Shown one piece after another: positions 16,601 to 23,394 of a DNA stretch of 39,553 nt. Within the stretch, counting starts at the first letter, position 1; every line of letters starts with the position of its first letter. Source of the stretch: CAZHAX01 sp964530325 (GTDB lineage Bacteria > Chloroflexota > Anaerolineae > B4-G1); the NCBI GenBank assembly GCA_964530325.1, contig CAZHAX010000026.1:1-39553 (forward strand), in the 5' to 3' direction. The notes beneath the pieces are model-generated. The model did not search any database. It saw nothing but the letters and a program-made list of their open reading frames with translations, and had not been told where the DNA came from. The position numbers were made by a program, and so were the translations under genes.

Positions 16601-17213
16601 GAACGGGCGCGAGGCGCTGGAAGTCATTCGGGCGGAGCAGCCCGACCTGGTACTCCTTGACCTGATGATGCCGGAGCTGGACGGCTTCGGGGTGCTGGAG
16701 CAAATGCGTGAGGAAGAGATGAGTCGAAGCATCCCGGTGATCGTGTTGACGGGCCAGGTTCTGACCGAGAACGATCTGGCCCGGCTGAACCGCGGTGTGG
16801 CCAGTGTGCTGGCTAAGGGCCTGTTCACCGTGGAGGAGACGCTGGCCCACATAGACACGGCGCTGGCGCCAAGCCGCAATATGGGCACCGAGATACAGCG
16901 GGTTGTGCGACGTGCTATGGCCTACATCCACGCCCGTCAGGCAGACCAGATAGGTCTGAAGGACATAGCCGATCACGTGGGGCTGAGCCAGCAGCACCTG
17001 ATCCGCAGCTTCCGCAAGGAGACGGGCGTGACGCCCATCGACTACCTCAAGCGCTGCCGGATCAGGCAGGCCAAGGCCTTGCTGGAGGCAGGGGGCAAGA
17101 GTATCACGGAAGTAGCAATGGAGGTGGGATTCTCCAGCAGCAGCTACTTCGCCAGGGTGTTCCGTAGCGAGGTGGGCGTGTCACCGAGCGCCTACCGCCG
17201 CGGAGAACACTGA
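13611..17213 (+). CDS. One-protein sugar-sensing phosphorelay: LacI-type ligand domain, histidine kinase, two receivers, AraC-type DNA-binding domain
   Basis: 1200 residues from ATG 13611, chosen for GAGGAG five bases upstream and because it aligns with the start of the paralog. In order: LacI/periplasmic-binding-like domain without helix-turn-helix (about 8-300), middle region (315-580), HisKA with His601 (VSHELRAPLN), HATPase (NLVHNAVKF, DTGLGIPPDEQ, GMGLGLAICKRL), a degenerate receiver (about 828-955; keeps Asp891 and the Lys of YLTKP but lacks the N-terminal acidic pair), a canonical receiver (about 965-1085; ILVVDDEP, Asp1017 in LLDLMMPELDG), and an AraC/XylS double helix-turn-helix (about 1100-1200; IADHVGLSQQHLIRSFRKET and AMEVGFSSSSYFARVFR). 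It has no membrane span. Functionally it is analogous to Bacteroides hybrid two-component sugar regulators but cytoplasmic. Likely targets are the galactan genes downstream. Confidence 0.9.
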   Translation: MARKRHVRPTIGFLSTWSVYEGTAIDWYSLTLLEGITSAARERDCNLLLGCGISLPDSPRASRTSWAVPSPDADFVPVGPWNTDGLIIIPDDLSGARLDYVQNLVDSGFPIILTTAERPGPLVAVDNAGGIRQAFDHLRQHGHKKIAFIAGKSQRGGDTTERLAAFRQALSDAGIKEDKRLIAYGEHRREDGRIAMQKILASGAPFTAVLASNDLSGIGAIDALTKAGHRIPEDVAVIGFDDILAARSHLPPLTTVRHPTFDVGRQALLSLLDSISGSQAAHTETRVPTRLVIRQSCGCRPESAPVKTLVAAGDSSLRTTQASLAQAMAQAALVEARHSTRQKTEALCSSLARGFTSSLSSNDPAPFDSALQELFDWLEEHDEDAYAWHPAFSALRNGLAGLLQRFPQADPVLADAMIDRARLGIAQQVHRQAADALQSHMDMANRLGLMTSQLLATSEAAHPSEASAILAQHLPQLGIEHAVAALYSYSDDELPTCTVLLDAGLPESAVGRHFAAQDFPPSGLYPPGSPYRLALLPLVIDADTTGFVSLSDTDLEPCAAIVHNLASALRTSALYRDALEGRRLAEEANRLKSRFLSTVSHELRAPLNLITGLSAGLLRDGEMVGSERCAVNQEDVERILTSAQHLDALIRDVLDLARSEVGQLKLAAEPLHLTEVLEPVLAIGQRLARDKELEWQASIAEDLPRVWGDRTRLRQVALNLVHNAVKFTARGKVAVSVTSEDERVLLSVRDTGLGIPPDEQESIFDEFSQSERTATRGYGGMGLGLAICKRLIELHGGEIGARSSGAEGEGSTFYFTLPAMARQPLPLDGKSALPQVDQVLLLVKDVRAGGLLHDFLVQQGLNVTARQVGDEKEENWLPWLLEAGAGAVVLDRELASEQGWKILKVLKDNRETRQVPVLFYGLDAAGSGSMLEIDYLTKPMGTAELAEALARTRLLEGAEGGQAKKKILVVDDEPGILQMHTRIVQSQSPNYQVLQARNGREALEVIRAEQPDLVLLDLMMPELDGFGVLEQMREEEMSRSIPVIVLTGQVLTENDLARLNRGVASVLAKGLFTVEETLAHIDTALAPSRNMGTEIQRVVRRAMAYIHARQADQIGLKDIADHVGLSQQHLIRSFRKETGVTPIDYLKRCRIRQAKALLEAGGKSITEVAMEVGFSSSSYFARVFRSEVGVSPSAYRRGEH
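13737..13889. repeat. Near-identical tract shared with the tandem paralog (copy B)
   Basis: Partner of 11220-11372, offset 2517 bases, one mismatch in 153. Confidence 0.9.
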
Positions 17214-17243
17214 CCTGTAGCAGGGCTTCTGGACAGGGTCTTC

Positions 17244-17276
17244 GGGACGGGCCGTGAACGCGGCCCGTCCCTTTCT
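17244..17276 (+). terminator. Rho-independent terminator after the hybrid regulator gene
   Basis: GGGACGGGCCG (17244-17254) and CGGCCCGTCCC (17261-17271) form a perfect 11-bp stem with a 6-base loop, followed by TTTCTATT. Confidence 0.85.
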
Positions 17277-17402
17277 ATTGCTGTGAGAGGCGCAACGAGT
17301 TCAGAATGCACTGGGCAGCGCTAATTATGTGCTAGCCGCCGCGCAGCCGGGCATGGTAGCATGGGCTTGTAACCGCGCACCTCTCGTGGATAGGATTGCT
17401 TG

Positions 17403-17783
17403 GTGAGCGACACAGCTACACCCATCGTGATGATCGTCGCGAGTGATGCTCGATTCATCTACTTGATGCGCTACTACACAGAGAGAAGTGGACATCTGGC
17501 GATCGTAGCGCCTATCGACGAGCAGGTCGCGGCCGTGGCCGAGAAGAGCAGACCGGCGCTGATCGTGCTGGAAGCCGACCTGATGCTCGCCGCCAGCGCA
17601 GACGCCTTTCGGGCGCTGAAGACAAACGGCGCCACCCGCGACATTCCTGTAGTAGTCTGCTCCTGGCCTGAAGGCGGCCCCTGCGCACTGGCGGAGGAGG
17701 CCGATAGCTACCTGGAGAAACCCGTCTCGTACGAAGGATTCCTGGTAGCCCTGAGAGATGTGGCAGACTTGTCTGCCTTGTGA
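17403..17783 (+). CDS. Small stand-alone pseudo-receiver domain protein
   Basis: 126 residues from GTG 17403 (AGGA eight bases upstream; the adjacent TTG 17400 is the alternative start). The fold pattern is that of a CheY-like receiver: hydrophobic strand PIVMIVASD, strand PALIVLEAD, strand IPVVVCS and the conserved lysine in SYLEKPVS (Lys106). The position of the phospho-accepting aspartate holds Glu57, and the N-terminal acidic pair is reduced to one Asp15. A Glu at this site can mimic constitutive phosphorylation, so it is probably a phosphorylation-independent receiver or a binding adaptor. There is no output domain. It is separated from the sensor kinases by a terminator, but proximity suggests a role in the same relay. 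Confidence 0.7.
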   Translation: MSDTATPIVMIVASDARFIYLMRYYTERSGHLAIVAPIDEQVAAVAEKSRPALIVLEADLMLAASADAFRALKTNGATRDIPVVVCSWPEGGPCALAEEADSYLEKPVSYEGFLVALRDVADLSAL

Positions 17784-17941
17784 CTGGAGACTTGGTTTGG
17801 AGCTAGGACAAGCCTGAGCTGCTTTTCCAGCAGCCGCCCTGAGGCTCTCATGTGCGAAATCACGCCACCCACGCTCCACCACCTTCTCCCCCCACTTCGT
17901 CGGGAGCCAAGCTCTCGGCCGCGGCGGGCAACGGAGAGAGA

Positions 17942-18127
17942 GTGAGTAGACCGAGAAGAGCCATTGCCCTTCTCACTGCTATCGGCCTGCCCGGCTGCCG
18001 CTGGAATCCATGTGACCCGGCGTCAGGCAATGCCTGGGAGAACCAGGGCCTCTTCAACTTCGATGGCCAGGTCCCGGACAGCATGGACTCATTCCTGGAT
18101 TTCGTGCCGGCAGAGTCAGGCCAATAG
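17942..18127 (+). pseudogene. Remnant of a GH53 endo-galactanase gene (C-terminus behind a signal-like start)
   Basis: A 61-residue frame from GTG 17942 encodes a positively charged, hydrophobic start (VSRPRRAIALLTAIGLPGC) joined to a segment ending in MDSFLDF. The part GCRWNPCDPASGNAWENQGL closely matches the C-terminus of the intact GH53 protein that follows (GCGWNPEDPASGNEWENQTL). The TIM barrel and both catalytic glutamates are missing. Its TAG stop (18125-18127) directly abuts the GTG start of the intact gene in the same reading frame. The simplest reading is two tandem GH53 genes, the first having lost its middle by deletion, leaving a possible export signal attached to the last ~45 codons. 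Confidence 0.75.
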
Positions 18128-19198
18128 GTGTCAGGAACAGCTTTGGAGATCAGGGGCGTAGACATCTCTAGCCTGCCGCAGGTTGAGGACTGCGGCGGCG
18201 CGTTCTACGACGACCAGGGCCGGCAGCAGGATATCTTCACAATCCTGGGCGACCACGGCATCAACTACATTCGGGTCAAGCTGTGGCACACCCCGGCCAA
18301 CGAGTACAACGACCTGGAGCACGTCAAGGCCATGGCCCTGCGGATCAAGGGAGCCGGTATGGGCTTCTTGCTCGACTTCCACTACTCGGACAAGTGGGCG
18401 GACCCGGCCAAGCAGTACAAACCGGCGGCGTGGAAGGGCCTGACCTACGAAGGACTTCAGGCAGCGGTCCGCCAGTACACAGCGGGAGTGCTCTCCCGGC
18501 TCCTCGAGCAGGGCACCGATCCGGACATCGTCCAGATAGGGAATGAGATCCCGAACGGGATGCTCTGGGACGATGGGAAGCTCGACGGATCCGCCGATCA
18601 ACACACCAGGCTGGCAGGCCTGCTGAAGGCGGGAATCGACGGCGTGAAGGATGCAGGGTCCGCCGCCAGGATCATGCTCCATCTTGACCAGGGGGGAAAC
18701 AACGCCCTCTACGTCACCTGGTTCGACGGCATGATCGCCGAGGGAGTGGAGTTCGACGTCATCGGCCTCTCCTTTTACCCCTGGTGGCACGGGGAGCTGA
18801 GCTCGCTGGAGGCGAACATGGCGGACCTGGCGGCGAGATATGGCAAAGACATGATCGTGGTGGAGACTTCTTATGCCTACACGCCGGCCAACGAGGACCA
18901 CATGCCGAATATCGCCGGCCCGGACCAGCAGGTCTCCGGCTACCCGATCTCGGTGGAGGGCCAGGCGAGCTGGCTCAGGGACATAATGAACGTCGTCTCC
19001 AGCGTCCCGGACGGGCTGGGCAAGGGCGTACTCTACTGGGAACCGGCCTGGCTCGCCGTGCCCGGCTGCGGCTGGAATCCGGAGGACCCGGCATCCGGAA
19101 ACGAATGGGAGAACCAGACCCTGTTCGACTCCGGCGGCAAAGCGCTACCCAGCATGGCTGTCTTCCTGGAGTTTGCCGGCGCAGAGGAGCGCCGATGA
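18128..19198 (+). CDS. GH53 arabinogalactan endo-beta-1,4-galactanase
   Basis: Hydrolyses beta-1,4-galactan (pectin side chains) to galacto-oligosaccharides. 356 residues, a single TIM-barrel domain starting at once with LEIRGVDISSLPQVEDCGG and NYIRVKLWHTPANEYNDLEH. Acid/base Glu140 lies in QIGNEIPNGMLW and nucleophile Glu246 in VVETSYAYTP, both in the arrangement typical of clan GH-A family 53. The C-terminus (GCGWNPEDPASGNEWENQTL) is the usual GH53 end. Unusually there is no signal peptide: the start GTG 18128 directly follows the stop of an upstream GH53 remnant that does carry a signal-like start, in the same frame. The enzyme may therefore be intracellular, or may depend on readthrough. 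The LplABC-like transporter follows 204 bases downstream. Confidence 0.9.
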   Translation: MSGTALEIRGVDISSLPQVEDCGGAFYDDQGRQQDIFTILGDHGINYIRVKLWHTPANEYNDLEHVKAMALRIKGAGMGFLLDFHYSDKWADPAKQYKPAAWKGLTYEGLQAAVRQYTAGVLSRLLEQGTDPDIVQIGNEIPNGMLWDDGKLDGSADQHTRLAGLLKAGIDGVKDAGSAARIMLHLDQGGNNALYVTWFDGMIAEGVEFDVIGLSFYPWWHGELSSLEANMADLAARYGKDMIVVETSYAYTPANEDHMPNIAGPDQQVSGYPISVEGQASWLRDIMNVVSSVPDGLGKGVLYWEPAWLAVPGCGWNPEDPASGNEWENQTLFDSGGKALPSMAVFLEFAGAEERR

Positions 19199-19366
19199 CA
19201 TTGACTGCTGGTGGCGGCAGCCGAAGGACTTGCAGAGCCGCTTTCGGAGCGCCGTACGACGCGCGCTGCTTGCTTCCTCCTATAGCGATAGCTAAGCGCG
19301 ACAGACGGACGAAGCGAGAGGAGGTGGTCGTTTGAGACTTGCCGTGCGACGGAACAGCAAGACCAG

Positions 19367-19385
19367 TATAATACCGGTAACGTTA
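19367..19385 (+). promoter_or_regulatory. Possible -10 box and adjacent palindrome before the LplABC-like operon
   Basis: TATAAT (19367-19372) lies 30 bases before ATG 19403 without a good -35 box, consistent with an activator-dependent promoter. The palindrome TAACGTTA (19378-19385) follows directly and could bind a regulator. The AraC-type output of the 13611 protein is a candidate activator, by inference only. Confidence 0.4.
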
Positions 19386-19402
19386 GTTGAGGAGGACCAG
19401 AG

Positions 19403-21214
19403 ATGCCCGAGAAGCTAAGTCGACGTGATTTCCTACGTATCACCGCACTGGCGGCGGCAGGCGCAGCCACGGGATGTGCTTCCCCGACCGCAACGCCTGA
19501 GCCGCCCACGCCCACGGTCGAGGGTACCCCAGTGCCGGTCCTGTCGGTCAAGGAACGCCTCGAGGCCATCGGCTGGCTGCCCGGCGCGCCAGATCACGAG
19601 CGGGGATGGGAGACCTATCTCCCGCTCGTGGACACCGCGCCCGATGCCGAGGAGGTCACCATCACCGGCAGCAAGCGAGTGGAGCAGGAGGACATGCTCC
19701 TGAGCGAGGAAACGGACACCAGCCCCTACTGGCAGGTCTCGATGGAGCTGTTCAACATCAACTGGCAGCTGGCCTGGACCGCCGTCGCTGATGACCTGCC
19801 CACCAAGTACAACCTGGGTCAGGCCGCCGGCGATCTACCGGACTGGATGGAGGAGATCCCCCTCGCCACCTACGTCAACTTCATCGAGGCCGACACCCTC
19901 GAGGACTTCACCGAAACCTTCGAATCCACCGCCAATCCAGAATGGGTGAAGGGACCGCTGGACAACTACCTCAGTGGTGAGGAAGCGTGGTCCTACTGCA
20001 AGGTCAACGGGCGCATCATGGGATTCCCGGTGGCCGAGCGCGCGGCCAACAACGCGAAGCTGCTCTTCGCCCGCCAGGACTGGCTCGACGCCGTCGGCAT
20101 GGACATGCCCGAGACTTTGGACGATGTTGCCGAGGTCGGCCTGGCCTTCAAGAACGCCGACCTGGGCGCCGGCGAGGAGACCTACGGGCTCAACCTATCC
20201 AAGAGCATCGGTCGCGGCCCCTCGTGGGGCGGCGGCGGCTGGTTCGCCAGCGCCGACGGCATCACCGGCGCGTTCGGCGCAATGAGCGCCTGCTGGCTCG
20301 AGGACGGAAACGGCGGACTGCAGCTCTCCGACATCACACCGGAGATGAAGGAGGCGATGGCCCTGCTGGCCGACTGGTACGCCCGCGGTGTCATCCCGGC
20401 CGACTTCTTCACAGTCGAGGACTGGCCTGCACAGGGCCGCTCCGGGGCAAACCTGGCCGGGCTGCACTACGCGCCGGCCTGGGGCACCCGCTGGCCTATC
20501 GAGGACAGCCTGACGAACGATCCGGATGCCCTGTGGACCTGGGGACGCATCCCTGCCGGTCCAGACGGCAAGAGGGGCAGCATCGGCGAGATGCCCTACT
20601 GGGTTATCAACGGCTTCAACGCTGGCTTCGAGCACGTCGGTCGCGCAATCGAATGCTTCAACTGGTGGGTCCAGCTGACCGAGAACCCGGACAACGACTT
20701 CTACGGCTGGGAGGGCTACCTCGTCACCGACTCCGAGATCGGCTTCGAGTGGACCGACGACAACAAGCTCCAGGCCCCGACCGACCCGCCCGCCGGCGTC
20801 CCCGGCTTCGGCCCGCGCTGGATGCGCGGCGGCACGTACATGGACACGTACGCCATGGCCAACAACTTCGCCAAGGTCGAAAGCTGGGTTGATGTCCCAG
20901 AGGCCGAGCGGAACGCCCTCCAGGAGTACCTGCTGCAGGACCCGCTGGGCACGATATCCGAGTACCGTAAGGCCTACGTCTTCGTGACCGATCACGAGGC
21001 AGAGGACTGCATCTTCAACAAGTACCTCGGACTCCCCACGCCCGGTATGCAGGCCTACGACAACAGTCTCAACCAGCTGAGAGATGAAACGTTCTACGGC
21101 ATCATCAAGGGCGACAAGTCCATTGATGCCTTCGACGACTTCGTCGATGACTGGCTGGCCCAGGGTGGCGAGCAGATCACCCAGGAGGTCAACGACTGGT
21201 ACAGCAGCCGCTAG
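19403..21214 (+). CDS. Oligosaccharide-binding lipoprotein of an LplABC-like ABC transporter (Tat signal)
   Basis: 603 residues, longer than ordinary CUT1 binding proteins and typical of the LplA/YtcQ subgroup. The start carries a twin-arginine motif SRRDFLR (6-12), a hydrophobic stretch and lipobox ATGC (Cys25), so it is exported folded through Tat and lipidated. A Pro/Thr-rich linker follows. The mature part is rich in Trp and Asp, as in binding proteins for oligosaccharides. ATG 19403 is preceded by GAGGAGG. It lies between the GH53 enzyme and its permeases (21328, 22345), so galactan-derived oligosaccharides are the inferred cargo. tatA is encoded at the right end of the window. Confidence 0.9.
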   Translation: MPEKLSRRDFLRITALAAAGAATGCASPTATPEPPTPTVEGTPVPVLSVKERLEAIGWLPGAPDHERGWETYLPLVDTAPDAEEVTITGSKRVEQEDMLLSEETDTSPYWQVSMELFNINWQLAWTAVADDLPTKYNLGQAAGDLPDWMEEIPLATYVNFIEADTLEDFTETFESTANPEWVKGPLDNYLSGEEAWSYCKVNGRIMGFPVAERAANNAKLLFARQDWLDAVGMDMPETLDDVAEVGLAFKNADLGAGEETYGLNLSKSIGRGPSWGGGGWFASADGITGAFGAMSACWLEDGNGGLQLSDITPEMKEAMALLADWYARGVIPADFFTVEDWPAQGRSGANLAGLHYAPAWGTRWPIEDSLTNDPDALWTWGRIPAGPDGKRGSIGEMPYWVINGFNAGFEHVGRAIECFNWWVQLTENPDNDFYGWEGYLVTDSEIGFEWTDDNKLQAPTDPPAGVPGFGPRWMRGGTYMDTYAMANNFAKVESWVDVPEAERNALQEYLLQDPLGTISEYRKAYVFVTDHEAEDCIFNKYLGLPTPGMQAYDNSLNQLRDETFYGIIKGDKSIDAFDDFVDDWLAQGGEQITQEVNDWYSSR

Positions 21215-21327
21215 AGACGGCTGCCCCGTGAGGCTGATGGGCGCCTCCGGGCGCCCATCAGCCTCCGACACCTGGCCAGTTCGGCAAGCAAGATCAGGTG
21301 GATCGGGAAACCTAGGAGGACTTGGAT

Positions 21328-22281
21328 ATGGCATCGAGACTGGCATCTGCGGTACCGCGGCAGGGCGGCCGAGCTAAGAAGGATAGATCAACGTCCTACC
21401 TGGCGCGCAGCTGGCCGCTATACGTTATGGCTTTGCCGGGGCTCGTCCTCCTGATTCTCTTCAGCTACGTGCCAGCATACGGCATTCTGCTCGCCTTCCA
21501 GCGCTTCAATCCGGGGCTGGGAGTGTCCGGGTCCGAATGGGTGGGCCTGGACAACTTCAAGTACCTCCTCGAACTGCCCGAGTTCTGGCGCATCGTCAGC
21601 AACACGTTCATCATCGCCATCTCCAAGACGGTGATGCTGCAGATCGCCGCGGTGCTATTCGCCCTGATGCTGAACGAGGTGCGCTCGCGGTTCTTCCAGA
21701 GCACGGTTCAGACGATGACCTACCTGCCCCACTTCATGTCGTGGGTCATACTGGGCGGCCTGATGATCGACATGCTGGCCACTACAGGACTGGTGAACAG
21801 GTTCCTCGGGATCTTCGGTTTCGAAGACATCTACTTCCTGGGCAGCAACGATACGTTCCGGCCGGTTCTCGTCGTCACCTACCTGTGGCAGGAAGTCGGC
21901 TGGTCGGCGATCATCTACCTGGCGGCTCTGACGGCTATCGACCCGGTCCTGTACGAGGCTGCCGCCATCGACGGCGCCAGCCGCTTCGGGCAGATACAGC
22001 ACATCATCCTGCCCGGAATCCGCACCACCGTCCTTCTGGTGGCAGTTCTGGGGCTGGGCAACCTGGTCGACGCGGGATTCGATCAGGTCCTCAATCTGTA
22101 CAATCCGGTGGTCTATCAGACAGGCGATATCCTGGACACCTGGATATTCCGCTCGGGCCTGATGTCTGCCCAGTTCAGCCTGGCCACCGCAGTCGGATTG
22201 ATCAGATCGGTCGTCAGGCTGATTCTCGTCGCCGCCGGCTTCTGGCTGGCGAACAAGTACACAGACTATCGAGTGTTCTAG
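21328..22281 (+). CDS. ABC transporter permease, LplB type
   Basis: 317 residues from ATG 21328, chosen over TTG 21322 because AGGAGG lies about nine bases upstream. A polar, basic N-terminus leads into six membrane spans. The MalF-like sequence SYVPAYGILLAFQRFNPGLG in the first periplasmic loop is characteristic of LplB permeases, and the EAA loop is DPVLYEAAAIDGASRFGQIQ (about 211-230). It ends in KYTDYRVF, the standard LplB terminus. It pairs with the 22345 product and the 19403 binding protein. As in the first transporter operon no ATPase gene is present. Confidence 0.93.
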   Translation: MASRLASAVPRQGGRAKKDRSTSYLARSWPLYVMALPGLVLLILFSYVPAYGILLAFQRFNPGLGVSGSEWVGLDNFKYLLELPEFWRIVSNTFIIAISKTVMLQIAAVLFALMLNEVRSRFFQSTVQTMTYLPHFMSWVILGGLMIDMLATTGLVNRFLGIFGFEDIYFLGSNDTFRPVLVVTYLWQEVGWSAIIYLAALTAIDPVLYEAAAIDGASRFGQIQHIILPGIRTTVLLVAVLGLGNLVDAGFDQVLNLYNPVVYQTGDILDTWIFRSGLMSAQFSLATAVGLIRSVVRLILVAAGFWLANKYTDYRVF

Positions 22282-22344
22282 CACCAGGCCATCCGGCAAC
22301 TGCTGCTTGGCCCATGCCGGTGGCCCTATGAGGAGGTGGCCCAT

Positions 22345-23232
22345 ATGTCCGAGGACACATCGCTTGGCTGGCGCATCTTCAAGGTGGTCAACTACATCGT
22401 GCTGGGTGCGATGGCTCTGCTGGCCGTGATACCCTTGTTCCACTTCTTCGCCGTTTCCTTGAGCGATAGGGCGGCAACCATGGGCGGCCTGGTGACTTTC
22501 TTTCCCATTCGCCCCACGCTTGCATCTTACGAATTGGTCATGCAAGCCCCCAATTTCTTTAAGTCACTGGTCGTCTCGCTCGAGCGAGTCGTCCTGGGCA
22601 CGATACTGTCGATGGCAGTAACCATTCTGACAGCCTACCCGCTGTCCAAGACCAGGAAGGTCTTCAGGGGCAGGAACCTGCTCATGTGGCTGCTGCTAAT
22701 TGGCTTCTTCACGGACTGGGGGCTGATCCCCTGGTGGCTGACCATTAAGAACCTGGGTCTGATGTACACCATCTGGGCCCTCATTATCCCACCGGCGATG
22801 ATGCCCTATAACATCATCATCATGATGAACTTCTTCCGGGACATCCCGTCCGAGCTCGAGGACGCTGCCAGGATAGATGGCGCCTCTCATTGGAGGCGGC
22901 TGCTCAGCATCTACATGCCGCTCTCCATGCCCGCAATCGCCACACTGACGCTGTTCACCATCGTCTTCCACTGGAACTCCTGGTTTGACGGCATGGTTCT
23001 GACCAAAGACATATCACAGCAGCCCCTCCAGACATTCCTAAGGGGCGTCGTCATCGGGGCGGACCTGGCAGGCCTCGGTCTGGCTCCAGAGACGGCACAA
23101 TTCGTGAACTACAGCGAGCGATCTATCCGCGCCGCCTCCGTCTTCCTGGCCATCGTGCCCGTGCTGCTGCTCTACCCGCTAGTGCAGCGGTACTTCGTCG
23201 CCGGTGCCAGGCTGGGCTCGGTCAAGGGGTAG
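22345..23232 (+). CDS. ABC transporter permease, LplC type
   Basis: 295 residues from ATG 22345, chosen because AGGAGG (22331-22336) is eight bases upstream. The in-frame GTG 22336 overlaps that site. Six membrane spans; EAA loop IPSELEDAARIDGASHWRRL at about residues 169-188; C-terminus QRYFVAGARLGSVKG is the family's standard ending. It completes the LplABC-like transporter. The 162-base gap to the next gene shows no clear terminator, so transcription may continue into 23395. Confidence 0.93.
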   Translation: MSEDTSLGWRIFKVVNYIVLGAMALLAVIPLFHFFAVSLSDRAATMGGLVTFFPIRPTLASYELVMQAPNFFKSLVVSLERVVLGTILSMAVTILTAYPLSKTRKVFRGRNLLMWLLLIGFFTDWGLIPWWLTIKNLGLMYTIWALIIPPAMMPYNIIIMMNFFRDIPSELEDAARIDGASHWRRLLSIYMPLSMPAIATLTLFTIVFHWNSWFDGMVLTKDISQQPLQTFLRGVVIGADLAGLGLAPETAQFVNYSERSIRAASVFLAIVPVLLLYPLVQRYFVAGARLGSVKG

Positions 23233-23394
23233 CATGCTCCCAACCACTACCGGCTTGCCTCCCGCCACGCACAGGCCGTGATAGGGGCAGGCGGCTAGGA
23301 GCCGGCGACCAATCGTTGGGAGAGCGGCCGCTGCCCGTTTCCAGGTCGGCTGCACCGGTTCATTCTATGGCCCGGTAACCACACAAGGCCAAAC

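Noticed and set aside
17852..17941. Extension of the GH53 remnant frame further upstream
   Set aside because: The sequence before GTG 17942 is Pro/Ser-rich without similarity to GH53, and a GGAGAG site precedes GTG 17942.
20195..21346. 383-codon minus-strand frame opposite the LplA-like binding protein
   Set aside because: Antisense shadow of a well-supported gene, with valine/aspartate-rich composition typical of reverse-frame translation.
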